From Streptomyces sp. NBC_01231 (GTDB taxonomy: Bacteria; Actinomycetota; Actinomycetes; Streptomycetales; Streptomycetaceae): a stretch of DNA of 64,000 nt. Position 1 is the stretch's first letter, and each line of letters starts with the position of its first letter. Below, piece by piece: positions 26,128 to 34,449 of the stretch. The translations under genes were made by a program, and so were the position numbers. The stretch is taken from the NCBI GenBank assembly GCA_035999765.1, contig CP108521.1, forward strand, positions 2,852,001 to 2,916,000, given 5' to 3'. Below the pieces are notes generated by a model. That model searched no databases. It was not told the origin of the DNA and saw only the letters and a list, made by a program, of their open reading frames with translations.

Positions 26128-26568
26128 ATGCACATGAGCCTCGAAGTGGTCCTGCTGCCGGTGTCCGACGTGGACCGGGCCAAGGAGTTCTACCGGGACA
26201 AGGTCGGCTTCCACGTGGACCTCGACGGGGATGTGATGCCGGGCGTACGGATCGTCCAGCTGACCCCGCCCGGCTCCGGCTGCTCGATCGCCCTGGTCGA
26301 CGGCCTCCAGGTGCCGACGGGAACCCCGCAGCCGGGGACGTACCACGGCCTCCAGCTGTGCGTCACGGACGCGAAGGCCGCGTACGAGGAACTCACCGCT
26401 CGCGGCCTCGACGTCAGCGAACCCCAGCAGTTCGCCCCGCAGGACGGCGCGACCTTCATGTACTTCAAGGACCCGGACGGCAACGGCTGGGCGATCCAGG
26501 AGTACCGACGCCGGGAGAGCGAGCCGCTGCACAAGGTGCTGGCGGATCTGGCCACACGGGGCGAGTGA
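26128..26568 (+). CDS. VOC-family (glyoxalase/bleomycin-resistance fold) protein
   Basis: A 146-residue single-chain VOC protein with two beta-alpha-beta modules: SLEVVLLPVSDVDRAKEFYR and GFHVDLDGD in the first, HGLQLCVTDAKAAYEELTAR and FKDPDGNGWAIQEY in the second. The FxDPDGNxW motif carries the last metal-ligand region. Members include glyoxalases, dioxygenases and binding proteins, and the substrate here is unknown. AAGGAG lies 7 nt before the ATG at 26128. Confidence 0.88.
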   Translation: MHMSLEVVLLPVSDVDRAKEFYRDKVGFHVDLDGDVMPGVRIVQLTPPGSGCSIALVDGLQVPTGTPQPGTYHGLQLCVTDAKAAYEELTARGLDVSEPQQFAPQDGATFMYFKDPDGNGWAIQEYRRRESEPLHKVLADLATRGE

Positions 26569-26715
26569 CGGCCGCCGGCATCAGACGCGCCCCCTCTGCG
26601 TGTACCGGCACCCTTCCAGCCTGCGGTACCACCAGACGTGGGGGCGCCACTCCCGACGGTCGGGGACGAACGGGTCCGGCAGGGTACGGGCGAGATAATC
26701 GGATCCCGCGCCCCG

Positions 26716-26734
26716 GGGGACTCAGAAAGTCCCC
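26716..26734. terminator. Hairpin between VOC gene and nadE
   Basis: GGGGACT (26716-26722) pairs with AGTCCCC (26728-26734) around a CAGAA loop, 15 nt beyond the nadE stop (minus strand). It is a modest terminator. Confidence 0.6.
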
Positions 26735-26749
26735 GTAGCGCCGTAACCG

Positions 26750-28795
26750 TCAGCCCTTCGTCTCCGGCAGGTCGAAGCGGGCCAGGTCGTGTAGCCAGGC
26801 GCGGGCCGTGCCGTCGGACGGTGCGCGCCAGTCTCCGCGTGGGGAGAGCGAACCGCCGGCCGAGACCTTCGGCCCGTTCGGCATGGCGGATCGCTTGAAC
26901 TGCGCGAACGCGAAGAAGCGACGGCAGAACACCTCCAGCCACTGCCGGATCTCAGGCAGGTCGTACGCCACCCGCTTGGTCTCCGGGAAGCCGGGCGGCC
27001 AGGCGCCGGCCTCCGCGTCGTGCCAGGCGTGCCAGGCCAGGAAGGCGATCTTCGAGGGCCGGAAGCCGTAGCGCAGCACGTGGAAGAGGGTGAAGTCGTG
27101 CAGCGCGTACGGGCCGATCTTGGACTCGGTGGACTGCATCTCCTCGCCCGGTACGAGTTCCGGGCTGATCTCGGTGTCGAGGATCGCGGCGAGTGTCTTC
27201 CCGGTGTCCTCGTCGAACTGGCCGCTGCCGATGACCCAGCGGATCAGATGCTGCATCAGGGTCTTCGGGACGCCCGAGTTGACGTTGTAGTGGCTCATCT
27301 GGTCGCCCACGCCGTACGTGGACCAGCCGAGCGCCAGTTCCGACAGGTCGCCCGTGCCGAGCACGATGCCGCCGCGCTGGTTGGCGAGCCGGAACAGGTA
27401 GTCGGTGCGCAGTCCGGCCTGCACGTTCTCGAAGGTGACGTCGTACACCGGCTCGCCGGAGGCGAACGGGTGGTCCATCTCCTTCAGCATCAGCCGCGCG
27501 GTCGGCGTGATGTCCAGCTCGGCCGCGGTGACGCCGAGGGAGCGCATCAGCTTGTGGGCGTTGTCCTTGGTGTGGTCGCTGGTGGCGAAGCCGGGCAGGG
27601 TGAAGGCCAGGATGTCGGTGCGCGGGCGGCCCGCGCGGTCCATCGCCTGGGCGGCGACGATCAGCGCGTGCGTGGAGTCGAGGCCGCCGGACACGCCGAT
27701 GACCACCTTGGGCCCGCCGATCGCGGCGAGCCGCTGCTGCAGTCCGGCGACCTGGATGTTGTACGCCTCGTAGCAGTCCAGGGCGAGCCGGTCGGCGTCG
27801 GCGGGCACGAACGGGAACCGTTCGAGGCGGCGGCGCAGCCCCAGGTCCGTGGCCGGCGGGTCGAGTGCGAAGGACACCGTCCGGAAGTCCCCGGTCCGCG
27901 CGGCGTGCGTACGGCGGTTGTCGTCGAACGTGCCCATCCGCATCCGCTCCTGCCGCAGCAGGTCGAGGTCCACGTCGGCCACCGCGTACTGGTCGCCCGT
28001 CGGGAAGCGGTCGGACTCCGCCAGCAGGGCCCCGTTCTCGTAGATCAGGGTCTGCCCGTCCCAGGACAGGTCGGTGGTCGACTCACCGAGACCGGCCGCC
28101 GCGTAGACGTATGCGGCGAGGCAGCGGGAGGACGCCGAGCGGCACAGCAGCTTGCGGTCCTCGGCCCGGCCGACCGTGATGGGGCTGCCCGAGAGATTGA
28201 CGAGGACGGTCGCGCCGGCCAGGGCGGCCTCGGCGCTCGGCGGCACCGGGATCCACATGTCCTCGCAGACCTCCGCGTGCAGCACAAGGCCGGGAACGTC
28301 CGCCGCCTCGAAGAGCAGGTCCACGCCGAACGGCACGGTCTCACCGGCGACCCGGATCGTCCCGCCGCGCTCGTCGTCGCCCGCGGCGAGCTGCCGGCGC
28401 TCGTAGAACTCCCGGTAGTTCGGGGGGTACGACTTCGGCACGACGCCGAGGACCCGGCCGCGGTGCACGATCACCGCGCAGTTGTAGATCCGGTTGCGGT
28501 GGCGCAGCGGGGCGCCGACGACCAGGACCGGCAGCAGGTCCGCCGACCCCTCGACCACGGTCCGGACCGCCTGCTCGACCTCGTCCAGCAGAGCGTCCTG
28601 CAGCAGCAGGTCCTCGATCGAGTAGCCGCACAGGCCCAGCTCGGGGAAGACGGCGACCGCGACCCCGTCCTGCGCGCACTCGCGCGCCTGGCGCAGGACC
28701 GCTTCGGCGTTGGCCGGCGGGTCCGCGATGACGGTGTGGCCCGTGCACGCGGCGATGCGGGCGAAGCCGTGCTGATAGACCGACCAGAAGTTCAA
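26750..28795 (-). CDS. nadE: Glutamine-dependent NAD(+) synthetase
   Basis: Catalyses the last step of NAD synthesis, amidating deamido-NAD with glutamine as nitrogen donor. The 681-residue length is that of the two-domain enzyme. The N-terminal nitrilase-type glutaminase has Glu in VAVFPELGLCGYS, Lys in VPKSYPP and nucleophile Cys in EVCEDMWIP (about residue 177). The C-terminal synthetase has the PP-loop GVSGGLDSTHAL (about 368) and TGDLSELALGW. The start is a TTG at 28795 with AGGAA upstream, giving MNFWSVYQHGFARIAAC, the usual beginning. It consumes glutamine made by the GS enzymes of this region. Confidence 0.96.
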   Translation of the reverse strand: MNFWSVYQHGFARIAACTGHTVIADPPANAEAVLRQARECAQDGVAVAVFPELGLCGYSIEDLLLQDALLDEVEQAVRTVVEGSADLLPVLVVGAPLRHRNRIYNCAVIVHRGRVLGVVPKSYPPNYREFYERRQLAAGDDERGGTIRVAGETVPFGVDLLFEAADVPGLVLHAEVCEDMWIPVPPSAEAALAGATVLVNLSGSPITVGRAEDRKLLCRSASSRCLAAYVYAAAGLGESTTDLSWDGQTLIYENGALLAESDRFPTGDQYAVADVDLDLLRQERMRMGTFDDNRRTHAARTGDFRTVSFALDPPATDLGLRRRLERFPFVPADADRLALDCYEAYNIQVAGLQQRLAAIGGPKVVIGVSGGLDSTHALIVAAQAMDRAGRPRTDILAFTLPGFATSDHTKDNAHKLMRSLGVTAAELDITPTARLMLKEMDHPFASGEPVYDVTFENVQAGLRTDYLFRLANQRGGIVLGTGDLSELALGWSTYGVGDQMSHYNVNSGVPKTLMQHLIRWVIGSGQFDEDTGKTLAAILDTEISPELVPGEEMQSTESKIGPYALHDFTLFHVLRYGFRPSKIAFLAWHAWHDAEAGAWPPGFPETKRVAYDLPEIRQWLEVFCRRFFAFAQFKRSAMPNGPKVSAGGSLSPRGDWRAPSDGTARAWLHDLARFDLPETKG

Positions 28796-28984
28796 CGGGG
28801 CTTCCTCGGGAGAACGGGAGAACGGGAGAAGGGGACGGGCGCACGGCCAGTGTAATCGTCAGAGCGACGCGATGGGCTGACGGCCCCTCCCGTAGCACAG
28901 CCCGCCCCGTACCGTTCGCGCTCCGGGCGAATCCGGACAGGGGGCCGCCACTGCGCTACGACTGATGGTGACAAAGGAGAAACA

Positions 28985-29203
28985 GTGAGTGACTGGCTGT
29001 TCGTCGCCACCACCCTGACCGTCGGCGGCGTCAGCAACGCCCTCTTCGCACTCGCCCGCGCCGGCCGTTCGCGCGGGCGTACACGCGAGCGCCCGCTTCC
29101 CGACGAACCCCGTCGGGAAGCGGGCGCCCATGGCCCTGCCGCTGTCGTCAGCGACGGCGGTACGACTCCACGTAACCGCCCCCGGGCGTACCCACGCCGG
29201 TGA
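28985..29203 (+). CDS. Small hydrophobic protein, putative
   Basis: A GTG at 28985 with an excellent AAAGGAGA site opens a 72-codon frame. The first 25 codons show strong G/C third-position bias and encode a membrane helix (WLFVATTLTVGGVSNALFAL). The C-terminal half is basic and Pro-rich, runs straight through the hairpin terminator of the convergent protease gene and overlaps that gene by 56 nt, so the true end of a functional protein is doubtful. No family is recognised. The start region is convincing, the tail is not. Confidence 0.5.
   Translation: MSDWLFVATTLTVGGVSNALFALARAGRSRGRTRERPLPDEPRREAGAHGPAAVVSDGGTTPRNRPRAYPRR
29089..29127 (-). terminator. Terminator of the sedolisin gene
   Basis: A perfect 16-bp stem (29089-29104 with 29112-29127) and 7-nt loop, 21 nt beyond the protease stop codon on the minus strand. 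It lies inside the small frame that starts at 28985. Confidence 0.85.
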
Positions 29204-31088
29204 CGTCGTCGTAGCCCTTCACGGCCTTGAGCGAGCTGTCCGCGCCGAGAGTGCGGACGGAGGTGAGCAGGCCCTCGGACGCGTCGTAGCTGTTGGCGTA
29301 GTCGACGCGGGCCACCGCGAGGCCGGAGCCCGTGGGGTTGTCCGTGACGTCGTGGTACGCCTTCGTGCCGTACTTCGCGTAGATCGACGGGTTGGCGAAA
29401 CCGATCGCCCTGCCGCCGCGCGCCTGCTGGGCGAGCGCCTGGACCGCCGCGATCACCGGCGAGGCCAGCGAGGTGCCGCCGAGGCGGTACTCGCTGTACT
29501 GCTGCGACCCGTCCGGGAAGGTCTGCGTCTGGCCGACCTTGAAGCCGGTGTTCGGGTCGGCGATCGCCGCGATGTCCGGGACGACGCGGTTGCCGGCGGC
29601 GCTGTTGGCCGTGGCGAGCGCGTTCGGGACGACACCCTTCTGGTAGAAGGGCTCGGCGACCGTCTTGCTGGTGCCGCCGCCCGCGCCCGAGGTGAACGCG
29701 CCGGGGAAGTCGGTCCAGCTCTTGCCGTCCGCGGACAGCGTGGCCTTCTCGGTGCCCCAGCCGGTCTCCCACAGGTACTTGTCGCCCTTGCCGACCGCCA
29801 GCGAGGTGCCGCCGACCGCCGTCACCCACGCCGAGTTGGCCGGGGTGTCGACCTGCTTGGTCCCGGTGTTGGCGACCTCGTCGCCGTTGTCACCGGAGGA
29901 GAAGTAGAAGCCGATGCCCTCGACCGCGCCCAGCTGGAAGACCTGGTCGTAGGCGGCCGCGAGGTCCGGCGTCTGGTTGGCCTCGATGTCGCCCCAGGAG
30001 TTGGTGACGATGTCGGCCAGGTGCTTGTCGACGACCTTGCCCAGCGAGTCGAGCAGGTCGTCGTCCCCGCAGGAGGCGGCACCGACGTACGTGATGTTCG
30101 CGGCGGGTGCGACCGCGTGCACGGCCTCGACGTCGAGGGTCTCCTCGCCGTACCAGCCGGAAGCGTCACAGGCCTCGGTGTTCGTGTACTTCTTGGGCAG
30201 GACCTGGCGCAGCTGTCCGCCGGCGTAGGCCGCGTCGCCGTGCTTCTTCGCGTAGGTGGCCGCGTCGTAGGCGATGGTCGGCGAGGCGTACGCGTCGGTG
30301 ATGGCGACCCGCACGCCCTTGCCCGTGTAGCCGCCGGCGCCGTACGCGGCGCGCAGCTGCTTGCCGGTGTAGCCCTGGACGGCGTACGGGATCTTCCCGC
30401 CGTAGGCGTTTGGCAGGGTGCTCGCGGTGTTCGAGCCGTAGTACGAGGAGAACGGTCCGGCGTTCTTGAACACGGCCGCCGGAGCGGGCAGTTGGTCCGC
30501 GTGCCGCGCCACGTGCGGTGCGTTGTCCAGGCCGGTCACGGTGAGGACGGCGCCGCCCAGGCTGTCCGGCGCGGAGGCCGTCTTCGCGGGCGCGCGGTAG
30601 GTCTTGGAACCCTTGGCGTAGTTGTGCAGCTGGGTGCCGAAGGCCTTCTCGGCGGCGGCCACGTCACCGGAGACGGTGAGGTAGTGCGGCGTGACCCCGG
30701 TGACCTTCAGGCCGGCCGACGTCAGCCACGCCTTGACCGCGGCGACCTGCGCCTTGGTGGCGCCGAAGCGGTCCTGCGTCTGCTGGGCGCTCAGGTACTT
30801 GCCGTATGCCGCCGAGGTCGGGTCGGACACGGCCTTCGCGTACGCGGCGAGGCCGGCGGCGTCCCGGCCGGCGAGGTAGACCCGGGCGGTGACCTGGGAG
30901 GCGTCCGCGGTGGCGCCCTTGTCGGCCTTGGCCGTGGCCCAGGCGGGCCTGGTGCCCGCGAGCGTGTCCCGGCCCGTGTTGTCCGCGGCGTGCGCCGCGG
31001 GTATGCCGAGCGCCAGCGCACCGGCGAGCATGGGCAGTGTCGCTGCCATGCTCACCCCGGCGCGCACCTTGGCGCGTTTGGATCTCAT
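29148..31088 (-). CDS. Secreted sedolisin (S53) serine-carboxyl peptidase
   Basis: A 646-residue exported peptidase. A signal peptide (MRSKRAKVRAGVSMAAT plus a hydrophobic core ending AHAA) precedes a pro-kumamolisin activation domain (about 40-190, with YLSAQQTQDRFG and HNYAKGSKTYRAP). The catalytic domain shows Glu and Asp in GWYGEETLDVEAVHA (about residue 314), the oxyanion Asp in NSWGD and Ser in LGGTSLASP (about 539). A C-terminal calcium-site-like segment (YHDVTDNPTGSG, YDDVTGVGTPGG) follows. The ATG at 31088 is preceded by AGGGGG. It is monocistronic with a strong terminator. Sedolisins act at acid pH on extracellular proteins. Confidence 0.93.
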   Translation of the reverse strand: MRSKRAKVRAGVSMAATLPMLAGALALGIPAAHAADNTGRDTLAGTRPAWATAKADKGATADASQVTARVYLAGRDAAGLAAYAKAVSDPTSAAYGKYLSAQQTQDRFGATKAQVAAVKAWLTSAGLKVTGVTPHYLTVSGDVAAAEKAFGTQLHNYAKGSKTYRAPAKTASAPDSLGGAVLTVTGLDNAPHVARHADQLPAPAAVFKNAGPFSSYYGSNTASTLPNAYGGKIPYAVQGYTGKQLRAAYGAGGYTGKGVRVAITDAYASPTIAYDAATYAKKHGDAAYAGGQLRQVLPKKYTNTEACDASGWYGEETLDVEAVHAVAPAANITYVGAASCGDDDLLDSLGKVVDKHLADIVTNSWGDIEANQTPDLAAAYDQVFQLGAVEGIGFYFSSGDNGDEVANTGTKQVDTPANSAWVTAVGGTSLAVGKGDKYLWETGWGTEKATLSADGKSWTDFPGAFTSGAGGGTSKTVAEPFYQKGVVPNALATANSAAGNRVVPDIAAIADPNTGFKVGQTQTFPDGSQQYSEYRLGGTSLASPVIAAVQALAQQARGGRAIGFANPSIYAKYGTKAYHDVTDNPTGSGLAVARVDYANSYDASEGLLTSVRTLGADSSLKAVKGYDDVTGVGTPGGGYVESYRRR

Positions 31089-31213
31089 GGAACCCCCTGT
31101 GCGGTTCGACGCGAGTGGATCACTCGACGGTGGCCACTCTCGCGACGAACCGTTCATGCCAGGGGAATGCAAGAGCCAAGAAGGCCCCAAGTAACCTAAT
31201 GACATGCCCATTT

Positions 31214-31251
31214 GAGGGTTAACCCGCGACCGGGACCGAGGGTTAACCCGC
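31214..31251. repeat. Two direct copies of a 14-bp element with palindromic core GGGTTAACCC
   Basis: GAGGGTTAACCCGC at 31214-31227 and 31238-31251. The palindromic cores are spaced 24 bp centre to centre. They lie between the DUF305 stop codon and the sedolisin start, about 125 bp upstream of the latter, a place suited to an operator. Confidence 0.75.
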
Positions 31252-31868
31252 TACGGACGCGCTTTCGCGTTCCGCTCCTTCAACATGCCCGCCATCAGAT
31301 CGATCTCCGACTGCTGTGCGTCCACCATGCCCTGCGCGAGTCGCTTCTCCACGCCGACCGTGCACTTGTCCACGCAGCCCTCGGCCATGTGGATGCCGCC
31401 CTTGTGATGGTCCGTCATCAACTGGAGGTAGAGGACCTCGGCCTGCTTGCCGCTCAGGGTGTTCAGCTTCTTCAGCTCGCTGTTGGTCGCCATGCCCGGC
31501 ATCAGCGCCCCGTCCTTGCCGGCCGGCATGTCCCCCATGTCCATCCACGTCATCGGCGGGTTGGCGGACACCTTCGGCAGCCCCCACAGGTCGAGCCAGC
31601 CCAGCAGCATGCCGCGCTGGTTGGCCTGCGTCTGCGCGATGTCGTACGCGAGACGGCGCACCTCCTCGTCGTCGGTGCGGTCGCGCACGATGTACGACAT
31701 CTCGACGGCCTGCTGGTGGTGCACCGCCATGTCCCGGGCGAACCCGGCGTCGGCGGACTCGGCGCTTGGAGCGCCGTCCGAACTCCCGTCCTCGGCGACG
31801 GCGTAGCTGATGGCGCCCGCCGCGACCAGCACCCCGGCCACGGCGACGGCCACTCCCGCGAACCTCAC
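31251..31868 (-). CDS. DUF305 protein, exported
   Basis: A 205-residue protein with an N-terminal membrane helix or uncleaved signal (RFAGVAVAVAGVLVAAGAIS). The DUF305 ferritin-like four-helix core has DMAVHHQQAVEMS and LMTDHHKGGIHMAEGC, both with the HH/M metal-binding pattern, and a Cys pair (GCVDKC). The GTG at 31868 shares four bases (GTGA) with the stop of the DUF3105 gene, and GGGAGG lies 9 nt upstream, so this start is preferred over a GTG seven codons earlier. DUF305 proteins are linked to copper or other metal handling; that is family-level inference. Confidence 0.88.
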   Translation of the reverse strand: MRFAGVAVAVAGVLVAAGAISYAVAEDGSSDGAPSAESADAGFARDMAVHHQQAVEMSYIVRDRTDDEEVRRLAYDIAQTQANQRGMLLGWLDLWGLPKVSANPPMTWMDMGDMPAGKDGALMPGMATNSELKKLNTLSGKQAEVLYLQLMTDHHKGGIHMAEGCVDKCTVGVEKRLAQGMVDAQQSEIDLMAGMLKERNAKARP

Positions 31869-32545
31869 TGCGGCAGACCTCCCGTGCACGCGGCGCCCGG
31901 CTCCGGCGTCTGCTCACCCTGTACGAACTTCTCGAAGAACTTGTCGACGTTCGGGTCGTCGGCACCGGTCACCGTGCGCTGGTGCCCCCACGCGGTCAGC
32001 ATGATCGGGTCCTTCTGCTGGTCGTCCGGGCTCATCAGCGTGTACGGCGTCTTCTTCACCTTCGCCGTCAGCGCGTCCACGTCCGCCTTCGAGGCCTTGC
32101 TGGTGTACGTCACCCACACCGCGCCGTGCTCCAGCGAGTGCACGGCGTTCATGTTGTTGAGGTCCTTGGTGTAGACGTCGCCGTTGCAGTTCATCCAGAC
32201 CTGGTTGTGGTCGCCGCCGACCGGGGGCTCCGTCGGGTACTTCACCGTCTTGGCGACGTGGGTGCGGCCCAGCGTCCCCTTCCACGTCTTCACACCGTCC
32301 GAGCCCGTGACGAAGTGCCCCTTGCCCTTCCCGTCGGCCGCAGTGCTGCCGCCGTCGTCGGACTGCGACCGCACGAGGACGACCGTGCCCACGACGAGAC
32401 CGACGACGACCACCACGCTCGCGGCTATGGTCAGGATCCGATTGCGCCGCTCCCGGGACTGCTCGGCGCGCCGCATCTCCTCTATGCGCGCCTTGCGCGC
32501 CGTGCCACTGCCGTCTTTGGCGCTGCTGTTCTTGGCGGAGCCCAT
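31865..32545 (-). CDS. DUF3105 membrane protein
   Basis: A 226-residue protein. A basic N-terminus (ARKARIEEMRRAEQSRERR) and one membrane helix (ILTIAASVVVVVGLVVGTVVLV) precede an extracytoplasmic DUF3105 domain with GTLGRTHVAKTVKYPTEPPV, GGDHNQVWMNCNGDVY, HSLEHGAVWVTY and a C-terminal Cys. The conserved His/Cys pattern (THV, GGDH, NC, LEHGAVW) suggests metal binding. AAGGA precedes the ATG at 32545. Its stop overlaps the DUF305 start, so the two proteins are made together and probably cooperate on the outer face of the membrane. Confidence 0.9.
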   Translation of the reverse strand: MGSAKNSSAKDGSGTARKARIEEMRRAEQSRERRNRILTIAASVVVVVGLVVGTVVLVRSQSDDGGSTAADGKGKGHFVTGSDGVKTWKGTLGRTHVAKTVKYPTEPPVGGDHNQVWMNCNGDVYTKDLNNMNAVHSLEHGAVWVTYTSKASKADVDALTAKVKKTPYTLMSPDDQQKDPIMLTAWGHQRTVTGADDPNVDKFFEKFVQGEQTPEPGAACTGGLPQ

Positions 32546-32632
32546 GAGATGTCCTTCTGGGGGAAGAGGGGCCGGTCGGTCAGCTGATCGTAATAGGGAG
32601 GGAAAGGGCTCTCGTGGCGAGGGCGCGGGATT

Positions 32633-32656
32633 GGCCGTGACCGCTCGGTCATGGCC
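32633..32656. promoter_or_regulatory. Imperfect palindrome in the DUF3105/glnA2 intergenic region
   Basis: GGCCGTGACC, GCTC, GGTCATGGCC: 9 of 10 positions pair. It could be an operator for either divergent gene. The 339-bp region 32546-32884 also holds a GTGCGC-AAT-GCGCAC palindrome (32777-32791) and no gene; no GlnR box is apparent. Confidence 0.4.
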
Positions 32657-32884
32657 GAAGCAAGGGCCTGAGGATCCCGGCATTACGGATGTGGGTGCGA
32701 GCAGGCAAGATGGGCAGCGGAGCAGTACACCTGCCGCATGGGAGGCGTTCACACCCGGGTCGATTTCCCGATCATGGTGCGCAATGCGCACGAAACGCGG
32801 TTGTGGTGGGATGCTCAGGTGCCCGACCGCCTCCCGTTGGACCGGAAAAAGGCGGCCTGACCAGCAAGGATGGGGAAGCGGAAG

Positions 32885-34246
32885 ATGGACAAGCAACAGG
32901 AGTTCGTGCTCCGGACATTGGAGGAGCGCGACATCCGGTTCGTACGCCTGTGGTTCACGGACGTGCTGGGCTTCCTCAAGTCCGTCGCCGTGGCCCCGGC
33001 CGAACTCGAACAGGCCTTCGATGAAGGCATCGGTTTCGACGGCTCCGCGATCGAGGGCTTCGCCCGCGTATACGAGTCCGACATGATCGCCAAGCCGGAC
33101 CCGTCGACGTTCCAGGTCCTGCCCTGGCGCGCGGAGGCCCCCGGCACCGCCCGGATGTTCTGCGACATCCTCATGCCGGACGGCTCCCCGTCCTTCGCGG
33201 ACCCGCGCTACGTGCTCAAGCGTGCCCTGGCCCGCACGTCCGACCAGGGCTTCACGTTCTACACCCACCCGGAGATCGAGTTCTTCCTGCTGAAGGACCG
33301 CCCGCTGGACGGCTCGCGCCCGACTCCGGCCGACAACTCGGGTTACTTCGACCACACCCCGCAGAACATCGGCATGGACTTCCGCCGTCAGGCGATCACC
33401 ATGCTGGAGTCGATGGGCATCTCGGTCGAGTTCTCCCACCACGAGGGCGCCCCCGGTCAGCAGGAGATCGACCTGCGCTACGCCGACGCGCTCTCCACGG
33501 CCGACAACATCATGACGTTCCGCCTGGTCATGAAGCAGGTGGCGCTGGAGCAGGGGGTCCAGGCGACCTTCATGCCGAAGCCGTTCTCCGAGCACCCGGG
33601 CTCCGGCATGCACACGCACCTGTCGCTGTTCGAGGGTGACCGCAACGCGTTCTACGAGTCCGGCTCGGAGTACCAGCTCTCGAAGGTCGGACGCTCCTTC
33701 ATCGCCGGCCTGCTCCGGCACGCGGCGGAGATCTCGGCCGTCACCAACCAGTGGGTGAACTCCTACAAGCGCATCTGGGGCGGCACCGAGCGCACCGCGG
33801 GCGCCGGCGGCGAGGCCCCCTCGTACATCTGCTGGGGCCACAACAACCGCTCCGCCCTGGTCCGGGTCCCGATGTACAAGCCCGGCAAGACCGGCTCGGC
33901 CCGTGTCGAGGTCCGCTCCATCGACTCCGGCGCCAACCCGTACCTGGCCTACGCGCTCCTCCTGGCCGCCGGTCTCAAGGGCATCGAGGAGGGCTACGAG
34001 CTTCCCCCGGGCGCCGAGGACGACGTCTGGGCCCTCTCCGACGCCGAGCGCCGCGCGATGGGCATCGAGCCGCTGCCCCAGAACCTGGGCGAGGCACTGA
34101 CCCTGATGGAGCGCAGTGACCTGGTCGCCGAGACCCTCGGCGAGCACGTCTTCGACTTCTTCCTGCGCAACAAGCGCCAGGAGTGGGAGGAGTACCGCAG
34201 CGAGGTCACCGCGTTCGAGCTGCGGAAGAGCCTGCCGGTGCTGTAG
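32885..34246 (+). CDS. glnA2: GlnA2, glutamine-synthetase-like gamma-glutamylpolyamine synthetase
   Basis: A 453-residue GSI-superfamily enzyme with MDKQQEFVLRTLEERDIRFV, FDGSAIEGFARVYESDM, HPEIEFFLLKD, GSGMHTHLSLF, NNRSALVRVPMY and VEVRSIDSG. It is very similar to S. coelicolor SCO2241 (GlnA2), reported as a gamma-glutamylpolyamine synthetase rather than a true GS; the function here is transferred from that homology. Compared with GlnA it has an insertion (GGTERTAGAGGEAPSYICWG) and lacks the LYELAPEE adenylylation context, having GYELPPGAEDD instead. The ATG at 32885 was chosen because it gives the conserved N-terminus. It is monocistronic, with a strong terminator following. Confidence 0.93.
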   Translation: MDKQQEFVLRTLEERDIRFVRLWFTDVLGFLKSVAVAPAELEQAFDEGIGFDGSAIEGFARVYESDMIAKPDPSTFQVLPWRAEAPGTARMFCDILMPDGSPSFADPRYVLKRALARTSDQGFTFYTHPEIEFFLLKDRPLDGSRPTPADNSGYFDHTPQNIGMDFRRQAITMLESMGISVEFSHHEGAPGQQEIDLRYADALSTADNIMTFRLVMKQVALEQGVQATFMPKPFSEHPGSGMHTHLSLFEGDRNAFYESGSEYQLSKVGRSFIAGLLRHAAEISAVTNQWVNSYKRIWGGTERTAGAGGEAPSYICWGHNNRSALVRVPMYKPGKTGSARVEVRSIDSGANPYLAYALLLAAGLKGIEEGYELPPGAEDDVWALSDAERRAMGIEPLPQNLGEALTLMERSDLVAETLGEHVFDFFLRNKRQEWEEYRSEVTAFELRKSLPVL

Positions 34247-34309
34247 GTACTGGTCACGGCGCGGGGCTGGTCCGTTTCCGCGCCGCTGATCGCGTGTGCC
34301 GCTGATCCA

Positions 34310-34353
34310 ACGCCTCGGGGCCGACAGTCGTTCGACTGTCGGCCCCGAGGCGT
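34310..34353. terminator. Terminator of glnA2
   Basis: A perfect 21-bp stem (34310-34330 with 34333-34353) and TT loop, the strongest hairpin in the window. It also faces the convergent MFS gene ending at 34450. Confidence 0.92.
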
Positions 34354-34449
34354 CTCACTGCCGGGTCGGCCGCTGTGGCAGCGGAGCCCGGCGTGGAGGG
34401 ATCGTGCAGGTCGGTTCCGTGCGGGCAGTACCGCACGGCTCGGTGCGGC

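Noticed and set aside
27020..28855. Open frame antisense to nadE
   Set aside because: Arg/Val/Gly-rich shadow of nadE.
29130..31199. Open frame antisense to the sedolisin gene
   Set aside because: Composition shadow; catalytic residues and signal peptide are on the minus strand.
32546..32884. GlnR box upstream of glnA2
   Set aside because: No GTnAC-n6-GaAAC pair was found; only unrelated palindromes are present.
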